Of a stretch of 64,000 nucleotides of DNA, positions 33,039 to 41,848 are shown piece after piece. Source of the DNA: Palsa-461 sp036844945 (lineage in GTDB: Bacteria > Actinomycetota > Acidimicrobiia > Acidimicrobiales > RAAP-2); assembly GCA_036844945.1 (NCBI GenBank), contig DAIUEV010000008.1, positions 10,015-74,014 of the forward strand, given 5' to 3'. A model generated the notes under the pieces. It ran no database searches. It saw only the letters and a list, made by a program, of their open reading frames with translations, and was not told where the DNA came from. The translations under genes and the position numbers were made by a program. Position 1 is the stretch's first letter, and each line of letters opens with the position of its first letter.

Positions 33039-34557
33039 GCCAGCGCCACGTCGTCGTCGTCGGGGGCGGCCTCGCCGGCATCGCCGCCGCGCTCGAGTCG
33101 GCCGACCGCGGCGCCCGCGTCACCCTTCTCGAGCGCCGAGGCAAGCTCGGGGGCCTCACCTGGTCGTTCCGGCGCAAGGGCCGGTCGTTCGACAACGGCC
33201 AACACGTCTTTCTGCGGTGCTGCACCGCCTACCGGGGGTTGCTCGACCGGATCGGGGCCGCGGACATGGTGCTCCTGCAGGAGCGTCTCGAGGTCCCGGT
33301 GCTCGCGCCCGGAGGCCGGCGGGCCGTCATCTCCCGCTCGTCGCTGCCCGCCCCGTTGCACCTCGCCGGTTCGCTCGCCCGCTACCGGCACCTCGGTGTG
33401 GGCGACCGGCTGCGGCTGGCCCGGCCGGCCCTGGCGTTCCGACGGCTCGACCTCGACGACCCCGGTCTCGACGACCGCGCGTTCGGGGACTGGCTCCGCT
33501 CGCACGGACAACGGCCCGAGGCGATCGAGATGCTGTGGAACCTCATCGCGCTGCCGACCCTCAACCTGCCGGCCGACGACGCGTCGCTCGCGCTCGCCGC
33601 CATGGTGTTCCGCACCGGTCTCCTCGACCGGGCCGATGCCGGGGACATCGGCTGGTCCAGGGTGCCCCTGGGCGTCCTGCACGGCGACCGGGCCGCCGCC
33701 GCGCTTGCCGAGGCCGGGGTGGAGGTGGCACTGACGGCGACCGTCGATGGGATCGACGCGCCGAGGGGCGGTCCACCGGTGGTCCGGACCGGCGAGCGGG
33801 TGATCGAGGCCGACGCGGTCATCGTCACCACCCCGCCCGACGTCGCAGCTGAGCTCGTGGGCGAGGGTGCGCTCGGCCCGGTCGGGCGTCTCGGTGTGTC
33901 CCCGATCGTGAACGTGCACCTCGTGCTCGACCGGCGGGTCACCGACCTGCCCATGTTCGCCTGCGTCCGCTCCCCGGTGCAGTTCGTCTTCGACCGGACC
34001 GACGCCGCGCATTTCGACGGTGGCGGCGAGCCCGGTGAGCAGTGCCTTTCGATCTCGTTGTCGGGGGCCGAGGCGGACATCGGCCGACGGCCCGAGGAGC
34101 TGATCTCGGGCTATCTCGCCGCCCTGAGTGAGGTGCTCCCGGCGGTCGCCGGCGCCCGTCTCCTCGACGGCGTCGTGTCACGCGAGCGGGCCGCGACCTT
34201 CCGCGCGGTTCCGGGCACCGGATCGTTGCGGCCGACCGTCTCGATCGGCCTCGAGAAGGTGTTCGTGGCCGGCGCCTGGTGCTCGACGGGATGGCCCGCG
34301 NNNNNNNNNNNNNNNNNNNNNNNNNNNNNNNNNNNNNNNNNNNNNNNNNNNNNNNNNNNNNNNNNNNNNNNNNNNNNNNNNNNNNNNNNNNNNNNNNNNN
34401 CGGCCTCGAGAAGGTGTTCGTGGCCGGCGCCTGGTGCTCGACGGGATGGCCCGCGACGATGGAGAGCGCGGTGCGCAGCGGGACCGCCGCCGCGGCTGCC
34501 GCGCTCGGCGCCGACGAACCCCGGACCGCCGACGAGCTCGAGGCGGTCGGGTCGTGA
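33035..34557 (+). CDS. hpnE: Hydroxysqualene dehydroxylase HpnE (interrupted by an assembly gap)
   Basis: FAD-dependent amine-oxidase-like enzyme that reduces hydroxysqualene to squalene. The N-terminal dinucleotide motif GGGLAGIAAALESADRG and LERRGKLGGLT are followed by DNGQHVFLRCC, the HpnE pattern, and the C-terminal VFVAGAWCSTGWPATMESAVRSG FAD motif. 100 N (34301-34400) sit in the gene, but 34246-34300 and 34401-34455 are the same 55 bp. Removing the Ns and one copy (155 bases) restores a single frame of 455 residues from GTG 33035 to TGA 34557, with the normal family length. So the gene is probably intact and the gap is a scaffolding artefact. Confidence 0.9.
34246..34455. other. Assembly gap: 100 N flanked by identical 55-bp sequences
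   Basis: 34246-34300 and 34401-34455 are the same 55 bp (CGGCCTCGAGAAGG ... GGATGGCCCGCG), and exactly 100 N lie between. This is what appears when two contigs that share a k-mer-length overlap are joined by a scaffolder without merging. It is not a biological repeat. Confidence 0.93.
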
Positions 34558-35537
34558 GCGGCGATCACGCCGCTCAGGCGGCGACCGACGCGCTGGCCCG
34601 GGTCGCGGCGCTCGTCCGGCCGGCGCTCGAGGACGCGGTGGCGCGGCTCGAGCCGGAGCTGCGAGCGCCGGCGCTGCACCATCTGGCCGGTGGGGGGAAG
34701 GGCGTGCGGGGCGGCCTCGCCGTCATCGGCGCGGCAGCGGCCGGTGGCGAGGAGCGTGACGGGGTGGTCGGCGCGGTGGCGGTCGAGCTCGTCCACAACT
34801 ACTCGCTCATCCATGACGACATCATCGACAACGACGAGGAACGGCGGCACCGCCCGACGGTCTGGGCCGAGTTCGGCACCGGAAGGGCGATCGTGGTCGG
34901 CGACGCCCTCGCCAACCTGGCCCTGCAACTGCTCCTCGAGGATCCCGCGCCGGTCCGGGTGCGGGCCGCCCAGCTCCTGACCGAGGCCACCGCGCTCATG
35001 ATCGGGGGCCAAGCCGACGACATGGCCTTCGAGCGCCGGGACGCGGTGAGCGCCGAGGAATGTCTCAGGATGGAGGAGGGCAAGACCGGCGCGCTGCTCG
35101 GGTGCGCGGCTGCGATCGGCGCGGTCCTCGCCGGTGCCGACGATGCCGTCATCAAGGCGCTCGTCCACTTCGGCCAGCGGGTCGGGATCGCATTCCAGGC
35201 GGTCGACGACGTCCTCGGCATCTGGGGGGAGCCGGCCAAGACCGGCAAGCCGGTCGGCAGCGACCTCCTCGCCCGCAAGCAGAGCCTGCCGGTCGTGATC
35301 GCCCGGGCCATCGGCGGTGCCGACATCGACGCCTTGTTCGACGCGCCCCTGACCGATGCCGACGTCCCCGAGGCGGCCCGGCGGATCGAGGCGACCGGAG
35401 CCCGGCGCGAGGTGATGGCCGTCGCCGACCGTGCCTACAAGGAGGCGATCGAGGCGCTCGAGTCGGTGCCGCTGGTTGCCCTCTACCGCGACGAGCTCGT
35501 CGCGATCGCCCGCTTCGTGACGGAGCGGGACCGATGA
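34554..35537 (+). CDS. Polyprenyl diphosphate synthase (hopanoid-operon prenyltransferase)
   Basis: A 327-residue trans-prenyltransferase that elongates allylic diphosphates with IPP, probably to farnesyl diphosphate for squalene synthesis. The first Asp-rich motif DDIID starts at D88 with LIH before it and YS at positions -5 and -4; the second, DDVLG, starts at D218. The GGKxxRP motif is altered to GGKGVRGGL, which loses the usual Arg-Pro. Product length cannot be fixed from motifs: the DDxxD spacing is that of archaeal-type GGPP/FPP synthases, not E. coli IspA. GTG at 34554 overlaps the hpnE stop, and its own stop overlaps the cyclase ATG. Confidence 0.9.
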   Translation: MSGDHAAQAATDALARVAALVRPALEDAVARLEPELRAPALHHLAGGGKGVRGGLAVIGAAAAGGEERDGVVGAVAVELVHNYSLIHDDIIDNDEERRHRPTVWAEFGTGRAIVVGDALANLALQLLLEDPAPVRVRAAQLLTEATALMIGGQADDMAFERRDAVSAEECLRMEEGKTGALLGCAAAIGAVLAGADDAVIKALVHFGQRVGIAFQAVDDVLGIWGEPAKTGKPVGSDLLARKQSLPVVIARAIGGADIDALFDAPLTDADVPEAARRIEATGARREVMAVADRAYKEAIEALESVPLVALYRDELVAIARFVTERDR

Positions 35538-37393
35538 GCCCGAAGGCTCCCAGATCCCCCCGGGCCTGCCTCGACGCGGCCCGCGACGCGTTGCTGGCGA
35601 TGCAGCACGAGGCCGGGTACTGGAAGGGCGAGCTCGAGACCAATGTGACCATGGACGCGGAGGACCTTCTGCTCCGCCAGTTCCTGGGGATCCGCACCGA
35701 CGAGCAGACGGCCGGGACGGCCGCCTGGATCCGGTCCAACCAGCGGGAGGACGGCACCTGGGCCAACTTCTACGGGGGCCCGCCCGAGCTCTCCACCACC
35801 GTCGAGGCCTACCTCGCCCTGCGGCTGGCCGGCGACGGTCCGGACGAACCGCACATGGAGCGGGCCCGGGCGTTCGTGCTCGCCTCGGGCGGCGTCGAGG
35901 CCACCCGGGTCTTCACCCGGATCTGGCTGGCCATGTTCGGGCTCTGGTCCTGGGACGAGCTGCCGGTCCTCCCGACCGAGCTCGTCTTCTTGCCCCGGTG
36001 GTTCCCCCTCAACATCTACGACTTCGCCTGCTGGGCCCGCCAGACCGTGGTGGCCCTGGCCGTGGTTTCGCACTACCGGCCGGTCCGGCCGATCCCGGTC
36101 GAAATCGACGAGTTGCGCACCGGAGTGTGGAGCGCACCGGTGGGCTCGCTGTCGACCTGGGGCGGGCGCCTCACCCTCCTCGACCGCCTGCTGCAGCGCT
36201 ACGAGCGCCGGCCGCTGCGGGTGCTCCGGCGCGCCGCGCTGGCCCGGGCCGAGCGCTGGATCGTCGCCCACCAGGAGAACGACGGGTCGTGGGGCGGGAT
36301 CCAGCCCCCGTGGGTGTACTCCCTGATGGCGCTCGACCTGCGCGGGTACCACCTCGGGCACCCGGTCATGCGATCGGGCCTCGCCGGCCTCGACAGCTTC
36401 ACCATCGACGACGAGCGCGGCCGGCGGCTCGAGGCGTGCCAGTCGCCGGTCTGGGACACCGTGCTCGCGATGATCGGCCTCGCCGACGCCGGCCTGAAGC
36501 CGGACGACCCCGCCCTCTGCCGGGCCGCCGAGTGGGTCGTCGCCGAGGAGGTCACCAAGCGCGGCGACTGGAGCGTGCGCCGTCCCGACCTCGCCCCCGG
36601 CGGATGGGCGTTCGAGTTCGAGAACGACTGGTATCCCGACATCGACGACACGGCCGAGGTGATCCTGGCGCTGTCGCGCACCGAGTTGGCCGGTCATCCC
36701 TCGGTCGATCGGGCCCTCAACTGGCTGCTCGGGATGCAGTGCCGCGACGGGGGCTGGGGCGCGTTCGACGTCGACAACACCCAGAAGCTCTGCCGCGAGC
36801 ACCCGTTCTGCGACTTCGGGGAGCTGATCGACCCGCCGAGCGCGGACGTGACGGCCCACATCGTCGAGATGCTGGCGGGAATCGGGCACCGGTCCTACGC
36901 GCTGGAGCGCGGGGTGGCGTGGCTGCTCGGGGCCCAGGAGCAGGACGGGTCCTGGTTCGGTCGCTGGGGGGCGAACCACGTGTACGGCACCGGAGCGGCG
37001 ATCGTGGCCCTCGTGGCGGCGGGGATCGCGCCCTCGGACCCGGTCATCGCCCGGGCCGTCGCGTGGCTGGTGGCCCACCAGAACGAGGACGGGGGGTGGG
37101 GCGAGGATCTCCGCTCCTACGACGACCCCTCCTGGATCGGCCGGGGCCACTCCACCGCCTCCCAGACCGGGTGGGCGCTGCAGGGCCTTGTCGCGGCGCG
37201 TGAGTGTGACGCCGCCGCCCGGGGCGTGCGGTACCTGGTCGACACCCAGCGCGACGACGGGACCTGGGACGAGCCGTGGTACACGGGCACCGGCTTCCCG
37301 GGCGCCTTCTACATCAACTACCACCTCTACCGGCAGGTGTTCCCGCTGTCGGCCCTCGGGCGGTACCTCGCGCAGGCGGACGGCCGTGGCTGA
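35534..37393 (+). CDS. shc: Squalene-hopene cyclase
   Basis: A 619-residue monotopic membrane enzyme that cyclises squalene to hopene and hopanol. The catalytic acid motif DIDDTAE is at D369-I370-D371-D372-T373, and repeated QW motifs are frequent (QREDGTW, QENDGSWGG, QCRDGGWGAF, QEQDGSWFGRWG, QNEDGGWGED, QRDDGTWDEPW). These stabilise the two alpha/alpha barrels. The length fits bacterial SHC. ATG at 35534 overlaps the upstream prenyltransferase stop (ATGA). The 3' end overlaps the next gene by 8 bp. Gene order around it matches actinobacterial hopanoid clusters. Confidence 0.96.
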   Translation: MSPKAPRSPRACLDAARDALLAMQHEAGYWKGELETNVTMDAEDLLLRQFLGIRTDEQTAGTAAWIRSNQREDGTWANFYGGPPELSTTVEAYLALRLAGDGPDEPHMERARAFVLASGGVEATRVFTRIWLAMFGLWSWDELPVLPTELVFLPRWFPLNIYDFACWARQTVVALAVVSHYRPVRPIPVEIDELRTGVWSAPVGSLSTWGGRLTLLDRLLQRYERRPLRVLRRAALARAERWIVAHQENDGSWGGIQPPWVYSLMALDLRGYHLGHPVMRSGLAGLDSFTIDDERGRRLEACQSPVWDTVLAMIGLADAGLKPDDPALCRAAEWVVAEEVTKRGDWSVRRPDLAPGGWAFEFENDWYPDIDDTAEVILALSRTELAGHPSVDRALNWLLGMQCRDGGWGAFDVDNTQKLCREHPFCDFGELIDPPSADVTAHIVEMLAGIGHRSYALERGVAWLLGAQEQDGSWFGRWGANHVYGTGAAIVALVAAGIAPSDPVIARAVAWLVAHQNEDGGWGEDLRSYDDPSWIGRGHSTASQTGWALQGLVAARECDAAARGVRYLVDTQRDDGTWDEPWYTGTGFPGAFYINYHLYRQVFPLSALGRYLAQADGRG

Positions 37394-38855
37394 GCTCCGC
37401 GCCCTCGCAGCGCTGCGGATCGAGGCCCTGGCGCTGGGCGGGCGCGTCCAGGTGATCGGCATGGGCCCCCAGCGGGCCGCCAACGCCACGCTGGTCGGCG
37501 CCCAGGGGCCGGTGGCGGCGGCGATGGCCGGGGTGGCGGGCGGCCTCACCTCCGAGCTCGGGCCCGGGGACCTCGTCGTCGCGACCGAGCTGCGGACCCT
37601 CGACGGGCGGACACGGGTGCTTCCGGCGGCCGGCCTCGTCGCGGCCGCCCTCGAGCGCGCCGGCCGTCGGGTCCATCGCGGGCCGATCGTCTCGGTGCCC
37701 CGCTTCGTCCGCCCTCGAGAGCTCGCCCACCTGGGCGCCGACGGCGTGCTCGCCGCCGACATGGAGTCGGCCTGGCTCGCCGACGCGCTGGGGGAGGACA
37801 CGCCCTTCGTCGTCGTCCGGGCGGTGGCCGACTCGCTGCGGAGCGGCGCCGTCGTGGGCGGCGCCCGCGCGCTCGCCGCCCTGCGGGGGGTCCGTCCGGC
37901 CCTCGAGGCCTGGGCCGCCGCCGTGTCGCCGCGTCGGGTCGAGCTGGCCGCCCCCCGGTCGTTTTGCGCGGGGGTCGAGCGGGCCATCGAGATCGTCGAG
38001 CGGGCCATCGACCGCTTCGGGGCGCCGGTCTACGTGCGCCGCCAGATCGTCCACAACGCGCACGTGGTCGCCGGCCTCGAGCGGAAGGGGGCCGTCTTCG
38101 TCCAGGAGCTCGACGAGGTGCCCGACGGCGCGACGGTCGTGCTGGCCGCCCACGGCGTCTCCCCGGAGGTCCGGGGCCAGGCGGCGGCGCGCCCCGACCT
38201 CTCGGTCGTCGACGCCACCTGCCCGCTGGTGGCCAAGGTGCACCACGAGGCGCGCCGCTTCGCCGCCCAGGGCCGCCGCATCGTCCTCGTCGGCCACGGC
38301 GACCACGAGGAGGTCGTCGGCACGCTCGGCGAGGTGCCCGACGCCATCGACCTCGTCGCGGGGGTCGAGGACGTGGCGGCGCTGCCCTATGGGCCGGGCA
38401 CGCCCATGGCGTATCTCACCCAGACCACGCTCGCGGTCGACGAGACGGCCGAGGTCGTCGCGGCGCTCCGCCAGCGTTTCTCCGAGATCGTCGGCCCGAG
38501 CGCCAACGACATCTGCTACGCCAGCCAGAACCGCCAGGACGCGGTGCGCTCGCTGGCGGGCCACTGCGACCTCGTCCTCGTGGTCGGCTCGGCCAACTCC
38601 TCCAACGCCGCCCGCCTCGTCGAGGTGGTCCGGCGGGAAGGCTGCCGGGCCGAGCTCGTGGAGGACGCCGGCCAGGTCGACCTCGCCTGGCTGGACGGCG
38701 TGGGCGTGCTCGGCGTCACCGCGGGCGCCTCTGCGCCCGAGTCGCTCGTCGAGGAGCTCGTCGAGGCACTCCGCGGCCTCGGCCCGACCGAAGTCACCGA
38801 ACATCGAACCGTCGAGGAGTCTGTCCGCTTCTCCCTCCCCCTTCAGGTGCGCTGA
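37386..38855 (+). CDS. Fusion of HpnG-like nucleosidase/phosphorylase and IspH
   Basis: A 489-residue two-domain protein. Residues 1 to about 180 are a PNP/MTAN-like fold (VIGMGPQRAANAT, ADMESAWLA, VVRAVADS), the hopanoid HpnG type that removes adenine from adenosylhopane. Residues about 182-489 are 4-hydroxy-3-methylbut-2-enyl diphosphate reductase: the three [4Fe-4S] cysteines are C194 (SFCAGV), C279 (DATCPLV) and C377 (DICYASQNRQ), with HNAHVV, AAHGVSP, GHGDHEE and TQTTL. IspH makes IPP and DMAPP, the last MEP step. Frame and spacing are continuous with no stop or shift, so the fusion is genuine in this assembly. GTG at 37386 overlaps the shc stop. Confidence 0.9.
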   Translation: MAELRALAALRIEALALGGRVQVIGMGPQRAANATLVGAQGPVAAAMAGVAGGLTSELGPGDLVVATELRTLDGRTRVLPAAGLVAAALERAGRRVHRGPIVSVPRFVRPRELAHLGADGVLAADMESAWLADALGEDTPFVVVRAVADSLRSGAVVGGARALAALRGVRPALEAWAAAVSPRRVELAAPRSFCAGVERAIEIVERAIDRFGAPVYVRRQIVHNAHVVAGLERKGAVFVQELDEVPDGATVVLAAHGVSPEVRGQAAARPDLSVVDATCPLVAKVHHEARRFAAQGRRIVLVGHGDHEEVVGTLGEVPDAIDLVAGVEDVAALPYGPGTPMAYLTQTTLAVDETAEVVAALRQRFSEIVGPSANDICYASQNRQDAVRSLAGHCDLVLVVGSANSSNAARLVEVVRREGCRAELVEDAGQVDLAWLDGVGVLGVTAGASAPESLVEELVEALRGLGPTEVTEHRTVEESVRFSLPLQVR

Positions 38856-39862
38856 TGCCAATTCCCATGCGACAGAACCTTCGAATCGGAGCACACCTGC
38901 TCAAGAACAAGGTGAAGAAGAAGCAGTACTACCCCTTCATCGTCGAGATCGAGCCGCTGTTCGCGTGCAACCTCTCGTGCCCGGGTTGCGGCAAGATCCA
39001 GCACCCGACCGAGATCCTGCGCCGGCGGCTGAGCGTCGACGACGTTGTCGGCGCGGTCGAGGAGAGCGGGACGCCGATGGTGTCGATCGCCGGCGGCGAG
39101 CCGCTCCTTCACCCCGACATCGACAAGATCGTCGCCGAGCTGGTCCGTCGGAAGGTGTACGTCTACCTCTGCACCAACGCGGTCCTGCTGCGCCGCCGCC
39201 TCGAGCGGTTCACCCCGTCGCACTTCTTCTCCTGGGTGGTCCACGTCGACGGCCTCGGCGAGCGCCACGACGCGGCGGTCGACCGGATCGGGGTGTTCGA
39301 CGAGGTGGTCGAGGCGGTCCGGGAGGCCAAGTCCCGGGGCTTCCGGGTCACGACGAACTCCACCTTCTTCAACACCGACTCGCCGAAGACGGTGCGCGAC
39401 GTCCTCGACTTCCTGAACGACGACCTGAAGGTCGACGCCATGATGATCTCGCCGGCCTTCGCCTACGAGAAGGCGCCCGACCAGGAGCACTTCATGGGCG
39501 TCACCCAGACCCGGGCGCTGTTCGCGGAGGCCTTCGCCGAGAAGCGGCGCAAGCGCTGGCGGCTCAACCACTCGCCGCTGTTCCTCGACTTCTTGGAGGG
39601 CAAGGTCGACTACAGCTGCACCGCCTGGGGCATCCCGAGCTACTCGGTGCTCGGCTGGCAGCGGCCCTGCTACCTCATGTCCGACGGCTACGCGTCGAGT
39701 TACCAGGAGCTGGTGGAGACCACCGACTGGTCGAAGTACGGCCGAGGCAAGGACCCGCGCTGCGCCAACTGCATGGCCCACTGCGGGTACGAGCCCTCGG
39801 CGGTCATCGCCAGCCTGGGCTCGCTCCGACAGTCGATCCGCGCCCTGGTGAGCACGCACTGA
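38855..39862 (+). CDS. hpnH: Radical-SAM adenosylhopane synthase HpnH
   Basis: A 335-residue radical SAM enzyme that adds a 5'-deoxyadenosyl group to hopene, the first step in making extended (C35) hopanoids. The cluster-binding motif CNLSCPGC has C38, C42 and C45. SIAGGEPLLHPDID and YLCTNAVLL are the usual SAM-contact strands. The C-terminal CANCMAHCGYEPSAV, with further cysteines, is the extra conserved block of HpnH. ATG at 38855 shares one base with the stop of the preceding gene (TGATG). The HpnG-like domain just upstream should act on its product, so substrate hand-over in the operon is likely. Confidence 0.95.
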   Translation: MPIPMRQNLRIGAHLLKNKVKKKQYYPFIVEIEPLFACNLSCPGCGKIQHPTEILRRRLSVDDVVGAVEESGTPMVSIAGGEPLLHPDIDKIVAELVRRKVYVYLCTNAVLLRRRLERFTPSHFFSWVVHVDGLGERHDAAVDRIGVFDEVVEAVREAKSRGFRVTTNSTFFNTDSPKTVRDVLDFLNDDLKVDAMMISPAFAYEKAPDQEHFMGVTQTRALFAEAFAEKRRKRWRLNHSPLFLDFLEGKVDYSCTAWGIPSYSVLGWQRPCYLMSDGYASSYQELVETTDWSKYGRGKDPRCANCMAHCGYEPSAVIASLGSLRQSIRALVSTH

Positions 39863-39864
39863 GC

Positions 39865-41676
39865 GTGGAACCCGCCGCGCACCACACCGACGCCGTCGTG
39901 GCCGAGGGTCTCGAGGGTCTCACCCCCGAGGCCGTGGCCGGCATGGACACCGACGGACTCGAGCGGCTCGCCGAGGAGATCCGGCGGTTCCTGGTCGCCT
40001 CGGTCGCCCGCACCGGCGGGCACCTCGGGTCCAACCTCGGCGTGGTCGAGCTCACCCTCGCCCTGCACCGGGTGTTCCGCTCACCGGCCGACCGGATCCT
40101 CTGGGACACCGGTCACCAGGGCTACGTGCACAAGCTCGTGACCGGCCGGGCCGCCGACTTCGACGGTCTCCGCCAGCGCGGCGGGCTGTCGGGATACCCG
40201 AGCCGGGCCGAGTCCCGCCACGACCTGGTCGAGAACAGCCACGCGTCGACCGCGCTGTCCTACGCGTTCGGGTTGGCGGAGGCCGCCCGGGTGGTCGGCC
40301 GCCGGGGCCGGGTGGTGGCGGTGGTGGGGGACGGCGCGCTCACCGGCGGGCTCGCCTACGAGGCCCTGAACAACATCGGCGTGTCGGCGAGCCCGGTGCT
40401 GATCGTGCTCAACGACAACGGCCGCTCGTACGCGCCGACGGTCTCGGCGCTGTCGACTGCGGGTCGCACCGGCGACGAGCTCTACGACCCGAAGGCGCCG
40501 GCCGGCTTCTTCGAGGCGCTCGGCGTCGCCTACGAGGGACCGGTCGACGGCCACGACCTCGACGCGCTCGAAGAGGCGCTGTGGGCGGCCGCCCGCCACG
40601 AGGGGCCGGTCGTCCTGCACGTGCACACGACGAAGGGCCGCGGCTACCGATTCGCCGAGGCCGATCAATCCAAGTGCCTGCACGACATCGGGCCGTTCGA
40701 CCCCGATACCGGCCTCGCCCACGCCCGGGGCGGCGCGAGCTACACGGAGGCCTTCGGGACCGCCCTCTTGGAGGAGGCGGCCCGGCGCCCCGAGGTGGTC
40801 GCCGTCACCGCGGCGATGGACGGCCCGACCGGCCTCGCGACGTTCAAGGACCGGTACCCCGACCGGTTCTTCGACGTCGGGATCGCCGAGCAGCATGCCG
40901 TCACCGCGGCGGCGGGGATGGCCATGGCCGGGCTGCGCCCGGTGGTGGCGATCTACTCCACGTTCCTCAACCGGGCCTGGGACCAGGTGTACTACGACGT
41001 CGGGCTGCATGGGCTGCCGGTCGTCTTCTGCTTGGACCGGGCCGGCATCACCGGCGACGACGGCCCGAGCCACCACGGGGTCACCGACCTCGCCCTCTTG
41101 ACCAAAGTCCCCGGCATGACGGTGCTCGCACCCTCCTGCCACGAGGAGGTCGGGGTGATGCTGCGCTGGGCCCTGGAGGAGGCCCGGGGGCCGGTGGCGA
41201 TCCGGTGGCCGAAGACCGAGGCCCGCACGGGCGGGGCGACGGGCCGCGGACTCGAGGCGCGCCGGCTGCGCGGCGGCACCGACATCTGCCTCGTCGGGGT
41301 CGGCAAGCTGCTCTCGGCCTGCGAGGAGGCGGCGACGATCCTCGAGGGCGACGGACTGTCGGTGAGCGTCTGGGACCCGAGGGCGGTGGCGCCGCTCGAC
41401 CCCGCCCTCCTCGACGCGGCCGCCGACCACCCGCTCGTGCTGGTGGCCGAGGACGGGGTCGCCGAGGGCGGGGTCGGTGCGCTGGTCACCTCGGCGCTCG
41501 GCGCGGCGGGCCGCGGGGCACCTCGGGTCCTGTGTGCCGGCGTCCCGGTCGCCTACGTCGCGCACGGACGCTCGGCCGACATCCTGGCCGAGCTCTCGCT
41601 CGACGCCGAAGGTCTGGCCAAGCGGGTGCGCGCCGCGCTCGTGCCGGCCGGTCGTCCCGCCGCCTCGTCTCGCTGA
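39865..41676 (+). CDS. dxs: 1-deoxy-D-xylulose-5-phosphate synthase
   Basis: A 603-residue thiamine-diphosphate enzyme that condenses pyruvate and glyceraldehyde-3-phosphate, the first step of the MEP pathway. It is a little shorter than the common 620-640. Landmarks: GGHLGSNLGVVELT, DTGHQGYVHKL, NSHASTALSYAFG and the ThDP site VVGDGALTGGLAYEALNN (D156). HDLDALEEAL and KGRGYRFAE follow, then FDVGIAEQHAVTAAAGMA and RAGITGDDGPSHHG in the pyrimidine-binding domain. GTG at 39865 is 2 bp after the hpnH stop. It closes the hopanoid operon, which thus contains both ends of the MEP pathway. A hairpin follows the stop. Confidence 0.95.
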   Translation: MEPAAHHTDAVVAEGLEGLTPEAVAGMDTDGLERLAEEIRRFLVASVARTGGHLGSNLGVVELTLALHRVFRSPADRILWDTGHQGYVHKLVTGRAADFDGLRQRGGLSGYPSRAESRHDLVENSHASTALSYAFGLAEAARVVGRRGRVVAVVGDGALTGGLAYEALNNIGVSASPVLIVLNDNGRSYAPTVSALSTAGRTGDELYDPKAPAGFFEALGVAYEGPVDGHDLDALEEALWAAARHEGPVVLHVHTTKGRGYRFAEADQSKCLHDIGPFDPDTGLAHARGGASYTEAFGTALLEEAARRPEVVAVTAAMDGPTGLATFKDRYPDRFFDVGIAEQHAVTAAAGMAMAGLRPVVAIYSTFLNRAWDQVYYDVGLHGLPVVFCLDRAGITGDDGPSHHGVTDLALLTKVPGMTVLAPSCHEEVGVMLRWALEEARGPVAIRWPKTEARTGGATGRGLEARRLRGGTDICLVGVGKLLSACEEAATILEGDGLSVSVWDPRAVAPLDPALLDAAADHPLVLVAEDGVAEGGVGALVTSALGAAGRGAPRVLCAGVPVAYVAHGRSADILAELSLDAEGLAKRVRAALVPAGRPAASSR

Positions 41677-41679
41677 CCG

Positions 41680-41708
41680 CCCGACCGCCGGCGCCTCGGC
41701 GGGTCGGG
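41680..41708 (+). terminator. Hairpin after dxs, end of hopanoid operon
   Basis: CCCGACCGCCG (41680-41690) pairs with CGGCGGGTCGGG (41697-41708) with one bulged base and a 6-nt loop. The stem begins 3 bp after the dxs stop and is followed by TTCC. A strong GC-rich terminator-like structure of the type common in actinobacteria. Confidence 0.5.
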
Positions 41709-41730
41709 TTCCACCGTTTCGCAGGTGCCG

Positions 41731-41744
41731 TCTGGTACAACGGA
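41731..41744 (+). promoter_or_regulatory. Shared extended -10 promoter element of the first GGDEF-EAL gene
   Basis: TCTGGTACAACGGA, 105 bp upstream of GTG 41849. The same 14 bases occur 83 bp upstream of the second GGDEF-EAL gene (44651-44664). TGG-TACAAC fits an extended -10 (TGN plus TACAAC). Flanking sequence is otherwise different between the two genes, so the conserved block stands out. Confidence 0.5.
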
Positions 41745-41848
41745 TTGTCTTTTGGGATGTCCAGCAGGGCATCCGAGGAAGAAATCCGAGGTCACGTGGC
41801 GGCTGGGAGCGACCAGGCGCGGAACCCCGCACGACGAGGCGGTACCCG

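Noticed and set aside
34279..34557. Separate small gene made of the sequence after the first gap
   Set aside because: It is the C-terminus of hpnE, separated only by the artificial gap and duplicated 55 bp.
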